Origin: Leptospira kemamanensis
GTDB lineage: Bacteria; Spirochaetota; Leptospiria; Leptospirales; Leptospiraceae
DNA length: 9,073 nt
Direction: 5' to 3'
NCBI RefSeq assembly: GCF_004769665.1
Contig: NZ_RQGG01000020.1
Span: forward strand, 1 to 9,073
The translations under genes and the position numbers were made by a program. Below are positions 1-5,889 of this stretch, one piece after another (position 1 is the stretch's first letter; each line of letters begins with the position of its first letter). Below the pieces are notes generated by a model. The model did not search any database. It had not been told where the DNA came from and saw nothing but the letters and a program-made list of their open reading frames with translations.

Positions 1-301
1 CTGTTTTCCAGTCATTTAAGATATCATCTGCTCTCATTTTGTTTCGATATTGGATGAAAGGTGTTGTGAGAATAGGATAAATAAAAATTGGAGAAATGGC
101 AGTATTGAGAAGTGATAAACTCACAACGAGTCCAAGAGTTAATACGTTCTCATCAAAAACTTCTGTCACTTGTCGTTTTGTTTGAAAATAATATGCCAAA
201 CATTCATCAGTATTATTGGCAGGTTGGAAAGGTATACTGACACAACCAAGAACCTGAGAAAAAATTAAAATTATAACGAGGTTTCTATACTTTTGATACA
301 T
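1..301 (-). CDS. Lipoprotein of unknown function (3' part outside window)
   Basis: The reading frame stays open for 100 codons from an ATG at 301-299 to the left edge, so the C-terminus is missing. The protein begins with a short basic stretch (MYQKYRN) and a hydrophobic segment ending V-L-G-C at residues 17-20. This is a lipobox, so Cys20 should be lipidated and the protein anchored to a membrane. Residues of about 56-80 form a second hydrophobic stretch (TLGLVVSLSLLNTAISPIFIYPIL), which suggests a membrane hairpin or an extra helix. The gene starts inside the last 31 bases of the upstream lipoprotein gene in another frame, so the two are almost certainly co-transcribed and translationally coupled. 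Only a weak ribosome-binding site (AGAAG, rather far upstream) is visible. I do not recognise the family. Confidence 0.72.
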   Translation of the reverse strand, partial: MYQKYRNLVIILIFSQVLGCVSIPFQPANNTDECLAYYFQTKRQVTEVFDENVLTLGLVVSLSLLNTAISPIFIYPILTTPFIQYRNKMRADDILNDWKT

Positions 302-846
302 GTATTTACTGCTTCTAAGTTTGTCTCTTCAATCATTCTCTGGAAGTTTCTCACTTTATAAAATCCATATAAGAATTCGTTGGCTGATCCCTTTTTAATG
401 ATCCTTTCTTCTTTGACTAAATTTTTATTTAGATAGAGCTTGTATTGGAATTCCACACTGTAGTCACCGTCTCGATATTGGATGGGCCAAATCGCAATCA
501 AAGGATAAATTGCAGGCCATGAATACCACCAATTGTATTTGTCTTGGTAGGTTGTTTTCATTTCGATATCAATCGTATAAAATTCTTTTGATGAATCTGG
601 TTCTAACTCGTTTAGAACATTGGCAAACAAGGCAGCAGATTGAAAATGCCCTTTTAATGCTCTTCGCCAAGCATCCGTATATACACCTCTATCTGCCGAT
701 AGAATTTCAAATTTTCCAATGACAAGATTTAGGTTCGTTTTCGTGCGATCCGGATTTCCATTGATTGTAGGTGGAGGGACTTGTCTGAGGTCTGTCGCAC
801 ATTGTACAAGGAACAAAATGCCAATAAAGATGATATACTGTTTCAT
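271..846 (-). CDS. Lipoprotein of unknown function
   Basis: This encodes 191 residues from ATG at 846. The frame also allows a GTG two codons earlier (852, 193 residues), and neither start has a good Shine-Dalgarno sequence. The N-terminus (MKQYIIFIGILFLVQC) is a lipoprotein signal peptide with lipobox L-V-Q-C, making Cys16 the predicted lipidated residue. The mature part opens with a Pro-rich linker and then looks like a small globular domain. It has a Trp/Tyr-rich patch (YNWWYSWPAIYPLIAIWP, about residues 104-121) and a beta-strand-like stretch after it. No catalytic motif is seen, and I can assign no function beyond an envelope lipoprotein. It follows the DUF2079 gene by 36 bases and overlaps the next lipoprotein gene by 31 bases, so it lies mid-operon. 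Confidence 0.82.
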   Translation of the reverse strand: MKQYIIFIGILFLVQCATDLRQVPPPTINGNPDRTKTNLNLVIGKFEILSADRGVYTDAWRRALKGHFQSAALFANVLNELEPDSSKEFYTIDIEMKTTYQDKYNWWYSWPAIYPLIAIWPIQYRDGDYSVEFQYKLYLNKNLVKEERIIKKGSANEFLYGFYKVRNFQRMIEETNLEAVNTCIKSIETSL

Positions 847-882
847 TCTCACTGTTTGATGGTGCAGAAGATTTCCATTCGA

Positions 883-2181
883 TCAATCAATTTTCTTATG
901 TTGGAAGATAAGAATGTGGTTTTCCTTATGAAAACTCTGCTCATAACCAATCGGCGCTTTCTCATACGGTGGAAAATCCTTTCCTTGGTAGTACACAAAA
1001 TACTTTGCCGAGTACTCTTTGTTAGGTAGAAACAAGTACACTTCAGATCGATTTGCTAGGTATTGAGGAACATTGGAAACAATAGACTCACCTGGAAAAA
1101 GGGAACGCAAAATCGACACATCATCTGTTTTGATTTGTCGATTCATGAAGTCTTTTCGATAGGAATAGGTTTTCGTTATTGGACCAAATTGGAAAAACAA
1201 AACTATTGAAATCAAAAGAGAAAGGCTAAGAATGGTTCGTTTCCACGGGAGAGAAAACGATTCTACTTCTTCGATAAAACTTAAGAAGAGAATCGGAATC
1301 GTGATAAAACTATGATGGGTAAAGGGAGTTTTGTTCACTTCCCATTGTGAACCAAGCGAATACAACACGTAGGGAAACAGACAGAGACTAAGCGGGTAAC
1401 GGAGTGGCAAAAACAAAAAAGGGAATAGTAAAAAAAGTAGGAGATAAGGAAACAGATGGTATTTGGTGATTGCACCAATGGGATCAACATATCGTTCCAG
1501 ATGTGCTAGTTTGTAATGTTCTGTCTGGTTATTGAAATAGTATAATAAAAAAATCGAAAGGATCATATAGAGGATGGTTATGATGCCAATCGTTCGACTT
1601 TCTTTGGGATGGCTGTCCCGAATCAAAAAAGAAAATACAATCCAAATCAGTGTGGTCTCTTCTTTTGTGCATAAACTTAGGAAAAAGAATACATACCAAA
1701 GTTTAGATTGTTTTTTCCAAAACAGAAAAAAGAAAAAGAAAAAAGGAATCCATAAAACTTCTGGATGGAAATCAAAAATTTGAATCCAATAGATAGGTAC
1801 GTAAAGAGCATATAACAGTGGATATATGATTTTGTATGAATTTTGGTTTCCGAAAGTCGGTAAAACAAAGATTGGAATACTTAAAATCAATGCCTGTAAG
1901 ATTAATAAAGTTTCAGCATGTGAAAAATAATGATACAAAATACCAATGGGATAAATAAACCAATTGATATGATCTGAAAAATAATGATGTGATTGCCCAT
2001 CGATACCAAGTGAGGTGAATGCTTCGCCAGTATGGCTCAGGTTGTAAAATAGGTTTTCAAAAAGACCGATGTCAACACCCGCACCCATATGTTGGTAACG
2101 GTAGATTGCTCGCTCTGATAAAAAATAGAAAACAAAACTCCCAATGAGAAAACTGGGGAGAAATTTTCCAAATGATTTCAT
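883..2181 (-). CDS. DUF2079 family polytopic membrane protein
   Basis: This is a 432-residue, strongly hydrophobic protein with about nine or ten predicted membrane helices and a soluble C-terminal tail of roughly 100 residues. Features typical of DUF2079 are visible: an N-terminal D-x-GLFENLFYNL element (Asp37 onward), HYFSDH near residues 66-71 leading into a helix ending LLILQAL, the DFHPE element at 137-141, a KEE at 173-175, and NRSEVYLFLP near 378-386. The family resembles GT-C-type membrane glycosyltransferases in layout, but no activity is established for it, so a role in envelope glycan or lipid modification is only inference. The ATG lies one base after the stop of the FAD oxidoreductase gene, which indicates translational coupling. 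A poly-purine tract at 1725-1746 (plus strand) encodes a run of Phe residues at about 147-152. Confidence 0.85.
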   Translation of the reverse strand: MKSFGKFLPSFLIGSFVFYFLSERAIYRYQHMGAGVDIGLFENLFYNLSHTGEAFTSLGIDGQSHHYFSDHINWFIYPIGILYHYFSHAETLLILQALILSIPIFVLPTFGNQNSYKIIYPLLYALYVPIYWIQIFDFHPEVLWIPFFFFFFLFWKKQSKLWYVFFFLSLCTKEETTLIWIVFSFLIRDSHPKESRTIGIITILYMILSIFLLYYFNNQTEHYKLAHLERYVDPIGAITKYHLFPYLLLFLLFPFLFLPLRYPLSLCLFPYVLYSLGSQWEVNKTPFTHHSFITIPILFLSFIEEVESFSLPWKRTILSLSLLISIVLFFQFGPITKTYSYRKDFMNRQIKTDDVSILRSLFPGESIVSNVPQYLANRSEVYLFLPNKEYSAKYFVYYQGKDFPPYEKAPIGYEQSFHKENHILIFQHKKID

Positions 2182-2182
2182 T

Positions 2183-3745
2183 TTACTTTGTGAAAGAACC
2201 AGTTAGGGCGGCTTCTGCACATTTCATTCCATCAATAGCAGCAGAAACAATTCCTCCCGCATACCCTGCACCTTCACCACAGGGATACAATCCTTTAATC
2301 GCGATATGTTCTAAGGTATCTGGATTCCGTGGAATTTGAATTGGAGAAGATGTTCTTGTTTCGGGTGCATGTAAGATCGCTTCATTGGTGAAATATCCTT
2401 TCATGGAGGAATCAAATTCTTTAAATCCCTTTTGAAGAGCATCAACAATGAGAGGAGGAAGAACTTCGGCCAAAGAGACAGATACAAGTCCAGGGGTATA
2501 AGAAGTTTTAGGAAGATCGGTTGACATAATGTTTTTTGTAAAGTCTACCATACGTTGAGCAGGTGCTTTTTGCGTCCCACCGTTGACACTAAATGCTTTT
2601 TGTTCGATCGAAGATTGGTACTTAAGAGCTGAAAAAACTCCAAACGATTCAAATGATTTAAAATCATCTAATCGAAGTTCAACGACGATTCCTGAGTTGG
2701 CTGTTGGTCTTGATCTCTCTGCACTGGACCAACCATTGGTCACAACTTCCCCTGGATTAGTGGCACAAGGTGCAATGACACCACCTGGACACATACAAAA
2801 ACTATATACACCTCTGCCATTGATTTGTTTTACTAAAGAATATTCTGAAGCAGGTAATAATGGATTTTTAGTGATACAATGATATTGGATGGAATCAATT
2901 AAACTTTGTGGATGTTCCACTCGAACTCCAATCGCCAAAGGTTTGGTATGAATTTCTATTCCTTTTTCATGTAATAAGTGAAACATCTCTCTGCCCGAGT
3001 GTCCCGTTGCAATAATGACATGATTTGCCTTCCTCTTCTGACCATCCGCTGTGATGACACCTTGGATGGACTTCCCGTTGAGAATGAGATCAGTGACACG
3101 AGTTTGAAAATGAATCTCTCCACCGGCAGCTAAAATACATTCACGAATGTTTTGAATGATTCGTGGAAGTTTATTTGTGCCAATATGAGGGTGAGCATCC
3201 ACTAATATTTGTTTTGTGGCACCAAAAGAGACAAGATATTCCAATACCTTTCTGATATTCCCTCTTTTTTTGGATCTCGTATACAGTTTGCCATCTGAAT
3301 AGGTTCCTGCACCACCTTCCCCGAAACAATAGTTAGAATCTTCATTGACAATGTGATGAACGTTTATCCCTCGCAGATCAGCGACTCTCTCTTTTACATT
3401 TTTTCCCCGTTCTAAAATGATAGGTTTTTTACCTAACTCTAAGACACGTAAGGCGGCAAAAAGTCCAGCAGGACCTGCACCGATGATGAGAACTGGTTCT
3501 TGTAAGGAAACATTTGAAAAATTGGGTAAGGAGAAATTAGCAGGGATAAACTCTTCATTGACATAAACATCCAATCGTAATTGGAATACGATGTTTTTTT
3601 GACGGGCATCAATGGAACGAGCGGTACATTCTATGTGTTTGATATCTTGTTTGGGAATTTTGTTTTGTTTGGAGACAAACTGTAAAAGATGATCGGGATT
3701 TACTGCAATTTCAGGTGTGACTCTGACATTTAATTCTAGTTTCAA
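2183..3745 (-). CDS. NAD(P)/FAD-dependent oxidoreductase, COG2509 type
   Basis: This 520-residue flavoprotein has an N-terminal domain of about 80 residues before the dinucleotide fold, as in COG2509 'uncharacterised FAD-dependent dehydrogenases'. The FAD-binding Rossmann motif is VLIIGAGPAG at 85-94, with Glu112 (ILERG) at the end of the second strand to hold the ribose. Other family landmarks are CFGEGGAGTYSDGKL (140-154), the second nucleotide motif IIATGHSGRE (244-253), QKAPAQR (392-398) and the C-terminal GEGAGYAGGIVSAAIDG (490-506), which contacts FAD. The physiological substrate is unknown for the family. The start codon is TTG. An in-frame TGA three codons upstream limits extension, and AAGTGA six bases before the TTG can serve as ribosome-binding site. 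It is the first gene of a likely operon with the DUF2079 and lipoprotein genes. Confidence 0.9.
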   Translation of the reverse strand: MKLELNVRVTPEIAVNPDHLLQFVSKQNKIPKQDIKHIECTARSIDARQKNIVFQLRLDVYVNEEFIPANFSLPNFSNVSLQEPVLIIGAGPAGLFAALRVLELGKKPIILERGKNVKERVADLRGINVHHIVNEDSNYCFGEGGAGTYSDGKLYTRSKKRGNIRKVLEYLVSFGATKQILVDAHPHIGTNKLPRIIQNIRECILAAGGEIHFQTRVTDLILNGKSIQGVITADGQKRKANHVIIATGHSGREMFHLLHEKGIEIHTKPLAIGVRVEHPQSLIDSIQYHCITKNPLLPASEYSLVKQINGRGVYSFCMCPGGVIAPCATNPGEVVTNGWSSAERSRPTANSGIVVELRLDDFKSFESFGVFSALKYQSSIEQKAFSVNGGTQKAPAQRMVDFTKNIMSTDLPKTSYTPGLVSVSLAEVLPPLIVDALQKGFKEFDSSMKGYFTNEAILHAPETRTSSPIQIPRNPDTLEHIAIKGLYPCGEGAGYAGGIVSAAIDGMKCAEAALTGSFTK

Positions 3746-3757
3746 TGTGTTTCACTT

Positions 3758-3807
3758 AACTCATTCTTTCTATAGAGAAAACGTTTTCGTTTTATGAAAA
3801 GTGAGTT
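3758..3807. repeat. Nested inverted repeat in the paiB-oxidoreductase gap
   Basis: The arms AACTCA (3758-3763) and TGAGTT (3802-3807) are perfect complements. They extend inward imperfectly through TTC-rich and GAA-rich sequence. In the middle lies a perfect 12-bp palindrome, GAAAACGTTTTC (3777-3788). In the minus-strand transcript this could fold into a long stem with an inner hairpin, directly upstream of the AAGTGA ribosome-binding site and TTG start of the FAD oxidoreductase gene. There is no U-run after it, so it is a poor intrinsic terminator. A leader structure or protein-binding site is equally possible. Confidence 0.45.
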
Positions 3808-3817
3808 GATTCAATCC

Positions 3818-4429
3818 TTATGAATTCTGATCTAAGGATTGTTTCATTAAATTGGCAATCGCTTTTTCGTTTTCCCCTGGCATTCTTTCTAGATTCTGAA
3901 TCACTCGTTTTCTTCGTTCCACCGAGTTGTTTTGGCTAAGTTTCTCTTTTCCTTCCCAATTTGTGATTTGAATTCGGAAGGGAATAATCCCTTTCTTTAA
4001 ACCTAATAGATACTTCTCGTCGACTTCTTTGAACTGATAACTCGAATTTTCTGTTTCAAACGTTTGGACCAGAGTTTCTAATCCTTTTTGAATTTCGATT
4101 GGATCTTCCAAATAGGTTAATATCCCTTTGATGTGGACAGCAGTGTAATTCCAGGTAGGAACTGAATCATTTGTTTCATACCAAGAAGGGGAAATATAAC
4201 AATGTGGTCCAGTAAAGATACAAAGCATTTCTTTCCCATTTGCATTTTTTTGTGGGTTTGGTTTGGCGAAATGTCCAAACAAGTATTTGTGATCTTCCGA
4301 AAGGATGAGAGGCAAATGGGTAGCTTCGTTTGTGTTTTCTAAAGATGAAATCAAAATTCCAAATGCATTTTCCTTCACGAATTGGATCATCGTGGATGGA
4401 TTCATACGGAATGGTTCAGGAATGTACAT
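3818..4429 (-). CDS. paiB: PaiB-family FMN-binding protein / putative transcriptional regulator
   Basis: This encodes 203 residues, the usual size for PaiB (FMN_bind_2 family, flavin-reductase-like split-barrel fold). The family signatures are all present: MYIPEPF at the start, HLP at 38-40, GHFAKPNPQ at 52-60, GPHCYISPSWY at 74-84, VPTWNYTAVH at 90-99 and GKEKLSQN at 160-167. In Bacillus subtilis PaiB acts with the acetyltransferase PaiA to reduce degradative-enzyme production and sporulation. The biochemical role of the FMN-binding barrel is not settled, so a regulatory role here is by homology only. The ATG at 4429 is supported by GAGG nine bases upstream. It lies 26 bases after the stop of a GNAT acetyltransferase gene, giving a PaiA-PaiB-like order, and is the last gene before a 72-base gap. 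Confidence 0.88.
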   Translation of the reverse strand: MYIPEPFRMNPSTMIQFVKENAFGILISSLENTNEATHLPLILSEDHKYLFGHFAKPNPQKNANGKEMLCIFTGPHCYISPSWYETNDSVPTWNYTAVHIKGILTYLEDPIEIQKGLETLVQTFETENSSYQFKEVDEKYLLGLKKGIIPFRIQITNWEGKEKLSQNNSVERRKRVIQNLERMPGENEKAIANLMKQSLDQNS

Positions 4430-4455
4430 CGAAACTTACCTCGGCTGTCTCAGGA

Positions 4456-4905
4456 TTATGTGGATTTCCAAAAATAGGTTAAAAATTCTGTTTCCTCTAT
4501 AAAACCTTCCTTCACATATAAAGACCTTGCGTCTTGATTGTGCACAGAAGTAGACAACTCAAGTCCTTTTCCTTGGAATGTTTTGGTAAATGACTTTGCT
4601 TCACTAATAAGTTGTTTGGCGATACCTTGCTTTCTGTTTTCGGTTTTGACATATAAATCATTTAGAATATAAGATCGTTGCATGGATATAGAAGAAAATA
4701 CGGGATAGAGTTGTGTAAAACCAACAAAATTTCCTGTTTTAGTATCTTCTGCAAGGAAGATGATGGATTGACAATGTTCCATTCGATTCTTTAAAAATTC
4801 GTTTGCATCATGATGATTGCTTTCTTGGCCATAGAACTGCCTGTACAAATCAAATAACTCGGTTAGTTGTGAAAGATCATTGTGGTTCGCTTGTCTGATT
4901 TTCAT
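4456..4905 (-). CDS. GNAT family N-acetyltransferase
   Basis: This 149-residue protein consists of a single Gcn5-related acetyltransferase domain. The N-terminal strand MKIRQANHNDLSQLTELF is typical. Acetyl-CoA-binding motif A is LNDLYVKTENRKQGIAKQLI (81-100), with the pyrophosphate loop R-K-Q-G-I-A at 91-96. Motif B appears as N123-x-x-A-R-S-L-Y130-x-x-x-G-F135. The substrate cannot be read from sequence. It sits immediately upstream of paiB, the position PaiA (a spermidine/spermine acetyltransferase) holds in B. subtilis, but the protein is shorter than PaiA and I see nothing specific to polyamine enzymes. Its first 29 bases overlap the end of the upstream membrane-protein gene. No Shine-Dalgarno sequence is evident before the ATG, so translation probably depends on coupling. 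Confidence 0.88.
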   Translation of the reverse strand: MKIRQANHNDLSQLTELFDLYRQFYGQESNHHDANEFLKNRMEHCQSIIFLAEDTKTGNFVGFTQLYPVFSSISMQRSYILNDLYVKTENRKQGIAKQLISEAKSFTKTFQGKGLELSTSVHNQDARSLYVKEGFIEETEFLTYFWKST

Positions 4906-5302
4906 ATTTTGGTACCAATGTAAAACTAACCACTGCTAAAAAAGCAGTGACTGGTGTTGCCAGTAAAGATTCTAAATCTGTTACTGCAATTAAATTCCCG
5001 ATTGTATTGAGAAAAAATATTCCTGAGATAAATCCAAAGACAATGCGAATCCATACAGGAACGAAACCTAAGTTTAAATATCGTAAATAAATATAACTAC
5101 AATAAACAAAGAATACATTGGATACTAAGGAAATACTTTCCATCAAATACATTTCTTGTACTGATTGTAACCTACCTCCCCATAGATACTGATAAGGAAT
5201 GATTTGTAAGAGAGCAAAAAAATGGAAAAGTGAAGTAAAAGAAAAGATTACGAGTAAAATTTTACTGGTCATGGTTCTTGTTTTTTTAGTTGGTTTCCAC
5301 AT
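4877..5302 (-). CDS. Four-helix membrane protein of unknown function
   Basis: This 141-residue protein has four clear hydrophobic segments at about 13-37, 52-75, 80-103 and 112-131, a Lys-rich N-terminus (MWKPTKKTRTMTSK) and a short polar C-terminus. That makes it a small integral membrane protein. A WGGRL element (41-45), followed by a Met/Glu-containing second helix (EMYLMESISL), looks like a conserved family core, but I cannot name the family. The ATG at 5302 is one base after the DinB-gene stop (TAA-T-ATG). An internal Met at residue 11, just before the first helix, is a possible alternative start. Its 3' end overlaps the GNAT gene by 29 bases, so it belongs to the dinB-GNAT-paiB transcription unit. 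Confidence 0.8.
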   Translation of the reverse strand: MWKPTKKTRTMTSKILLVIFSFTSLFHFFALLQIIPYQYLWGGRLQSVQEMYLMESISLVSNVFFVYCSYIYLRYLNLGFVPVWIRIVFGFISGIFFLNTIGNLIAVTDLESLLATPVTAFLAVVSFTLVPKYENQTSEPQ

Positions 5303-5303
5303 A

Positions 5304-5801
5304 TTATTTTCCTAAAGATTGTAAGTAATACACATAATCGATTTCGGGAGAAGGTCCACCGAGTATAGTAATGGCAGCGGTAATCTGGCCCCGGTGGTGT
5401 GTTCTATGGTTCATGTTATGATGAACTACATCACAATACAAAAGTTCAGCTTCAAAACCTCTCATTGTTTTGTATCGAAATGGATCTTGCCATTTAATAT
5501 GATCAAAGTTAGAGATCCAATCCTTCCAAACGAGGATACTTTTTAGTAATTTTCCTTTTAAGGTTTCACGGTCTTTTTCTAACTCTTCACCCAAGGAATT
5601 GGGAAGGTATGTTTGTCCCGTAAGTCTTGTATACCAAACGTTCTCCACAACTAACAAGTGATTGAGAGTGCCATGGATGGATTTAAAAAATAATCCAACA
5701 TCTTTTTTGTAATCCGTGTCAGATAAACTTTCAATGGACTTGTATAAAAGATTAGTGGCCCAAAGGTGGTAGTCATTATTTCGTAGGAAAAAATCTTTCA
5801 T
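5304..5801 (-). CDS. DinB-family (four-helix bundle) putative metal-dependent protein
   Basis: This encodes 165 residues from ATG at 5801. The frame can be extended to a TTG at 5819 (171 residues), but the ATG start fits the family N-terminus. The DinB/YfiT-like fold is indicated by a helical layout with SIHGTLNHLLVVENVWYTRL (about 41-60) and the C-terminal NHRTHHRGQITAAI (131-144), followed by a Pro-rich turn and ID-Y at about 154-156. The usual three-His metal site would be His48, His132 and His136 (ATG numbering). Family members include thiol-dependent S-transferases and uncharacterised DNA-damage-inducible proteins, and no substrate can be assigned here. A strong AT-rich hairpin spans the start codon (5786-5817). 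It is separated from chrA by 87 bases and is followed one base later by the membrane-protein gene. Confidence 0.88.
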   Translation of the reverse strand: MKDFFLRNNDYHLWATNLLYKSIESLSDTDYKKDVGLFFKSIHGTLNHLLVVENVWYTRLTGQTYLPNSLGEELEKDRETLKGKLLKSILVWKDWISNFDHIKWQDPFRYKTMRGFEAELLYCDVVHHNMNHRTHHRGQITAAITILGGPSPEIDYVYYLQSLGK

Positions 5802-5817
5802 AAAGAAAGATTTTTCC
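5786..5817 (-). promoter_or_regulatory. Hairpin spanning the dinB-like start codon
   Basis: The arms are GGAAAAAATCTTTC (5786-5799) and GAAAGATTTTTCC (5805-5817). They are perfect complements apart from one extra A, and the loop is ATAAA (5800-5804). In the minus-strand mRNA the 5' arm lies just before the start, and the AUG at 5801-5799 sits across the loop and first stem pair. The only GGA-like ribosome-binding candidate is at the base of the 5' arm. About 13 mostly A-U base pairs could hold the start region closed and melt with warming or ribosome traffic. This is an inference from sequence. The lack of a U-tail after the stem argues against a terminator. Confidence 0.5.
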
Positions 5818-5883
5818 AAAAGAATTCAAAAGACAATGATAAATTGATTTAAGTGTTGATTCTTCTCTTTGAATCGCTACCAA

Positions 5884-5889
5884 CCTCCC
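5884..5889 (-). promoter_or_regulatory. Orphan Shine-Dalgarno sequence after chrA
   Basis: The minus strand reads GGGAGG here, overlapping the last base of the chrA TAG stop. It is one of the best ribosome-binding sequences in the window, yet no ATG, GTG or TTG lies 5-10 bases downstream. A TTG follows with no spacing, and an ATT lies nine bases away. The next ATG is that of the dinB-like gene, more than 80 bases on. It could be a relic of a lost gene, serve a 32-residue frame with an unusual start, or be chance. Confidence 0.4.

Noticed and set aside
1677..1868. Second minus-strand frame inside the DUF2079 gene (and a similar one at 7725-7922)
   Set aside because: Both arise from AT-rich coding sequence of real genes in another frame and show no protein-family features.
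2583..2882. 99-codon plus-strand frame inside the FAD oxidoreductase gene
   Set aside because: It is antisense to a complete, motif-rich gene, with no ribosome-binding site or recognisable domain. It is a shadow frame, as are the other plus-strand frames at 510-722, 781-1029, 1574-1783, 4305-4502, 6070-6282, 7485-7685, 7717-7974 and 8519-8719.
5858..5875. GATTC...GAATC inverted repeat between chrA and the dinB-like gene as a terminator
   Set aside because: It has five pairs, an eight-base loop and no U-run on either strand; it is expected by chance in such DNA.
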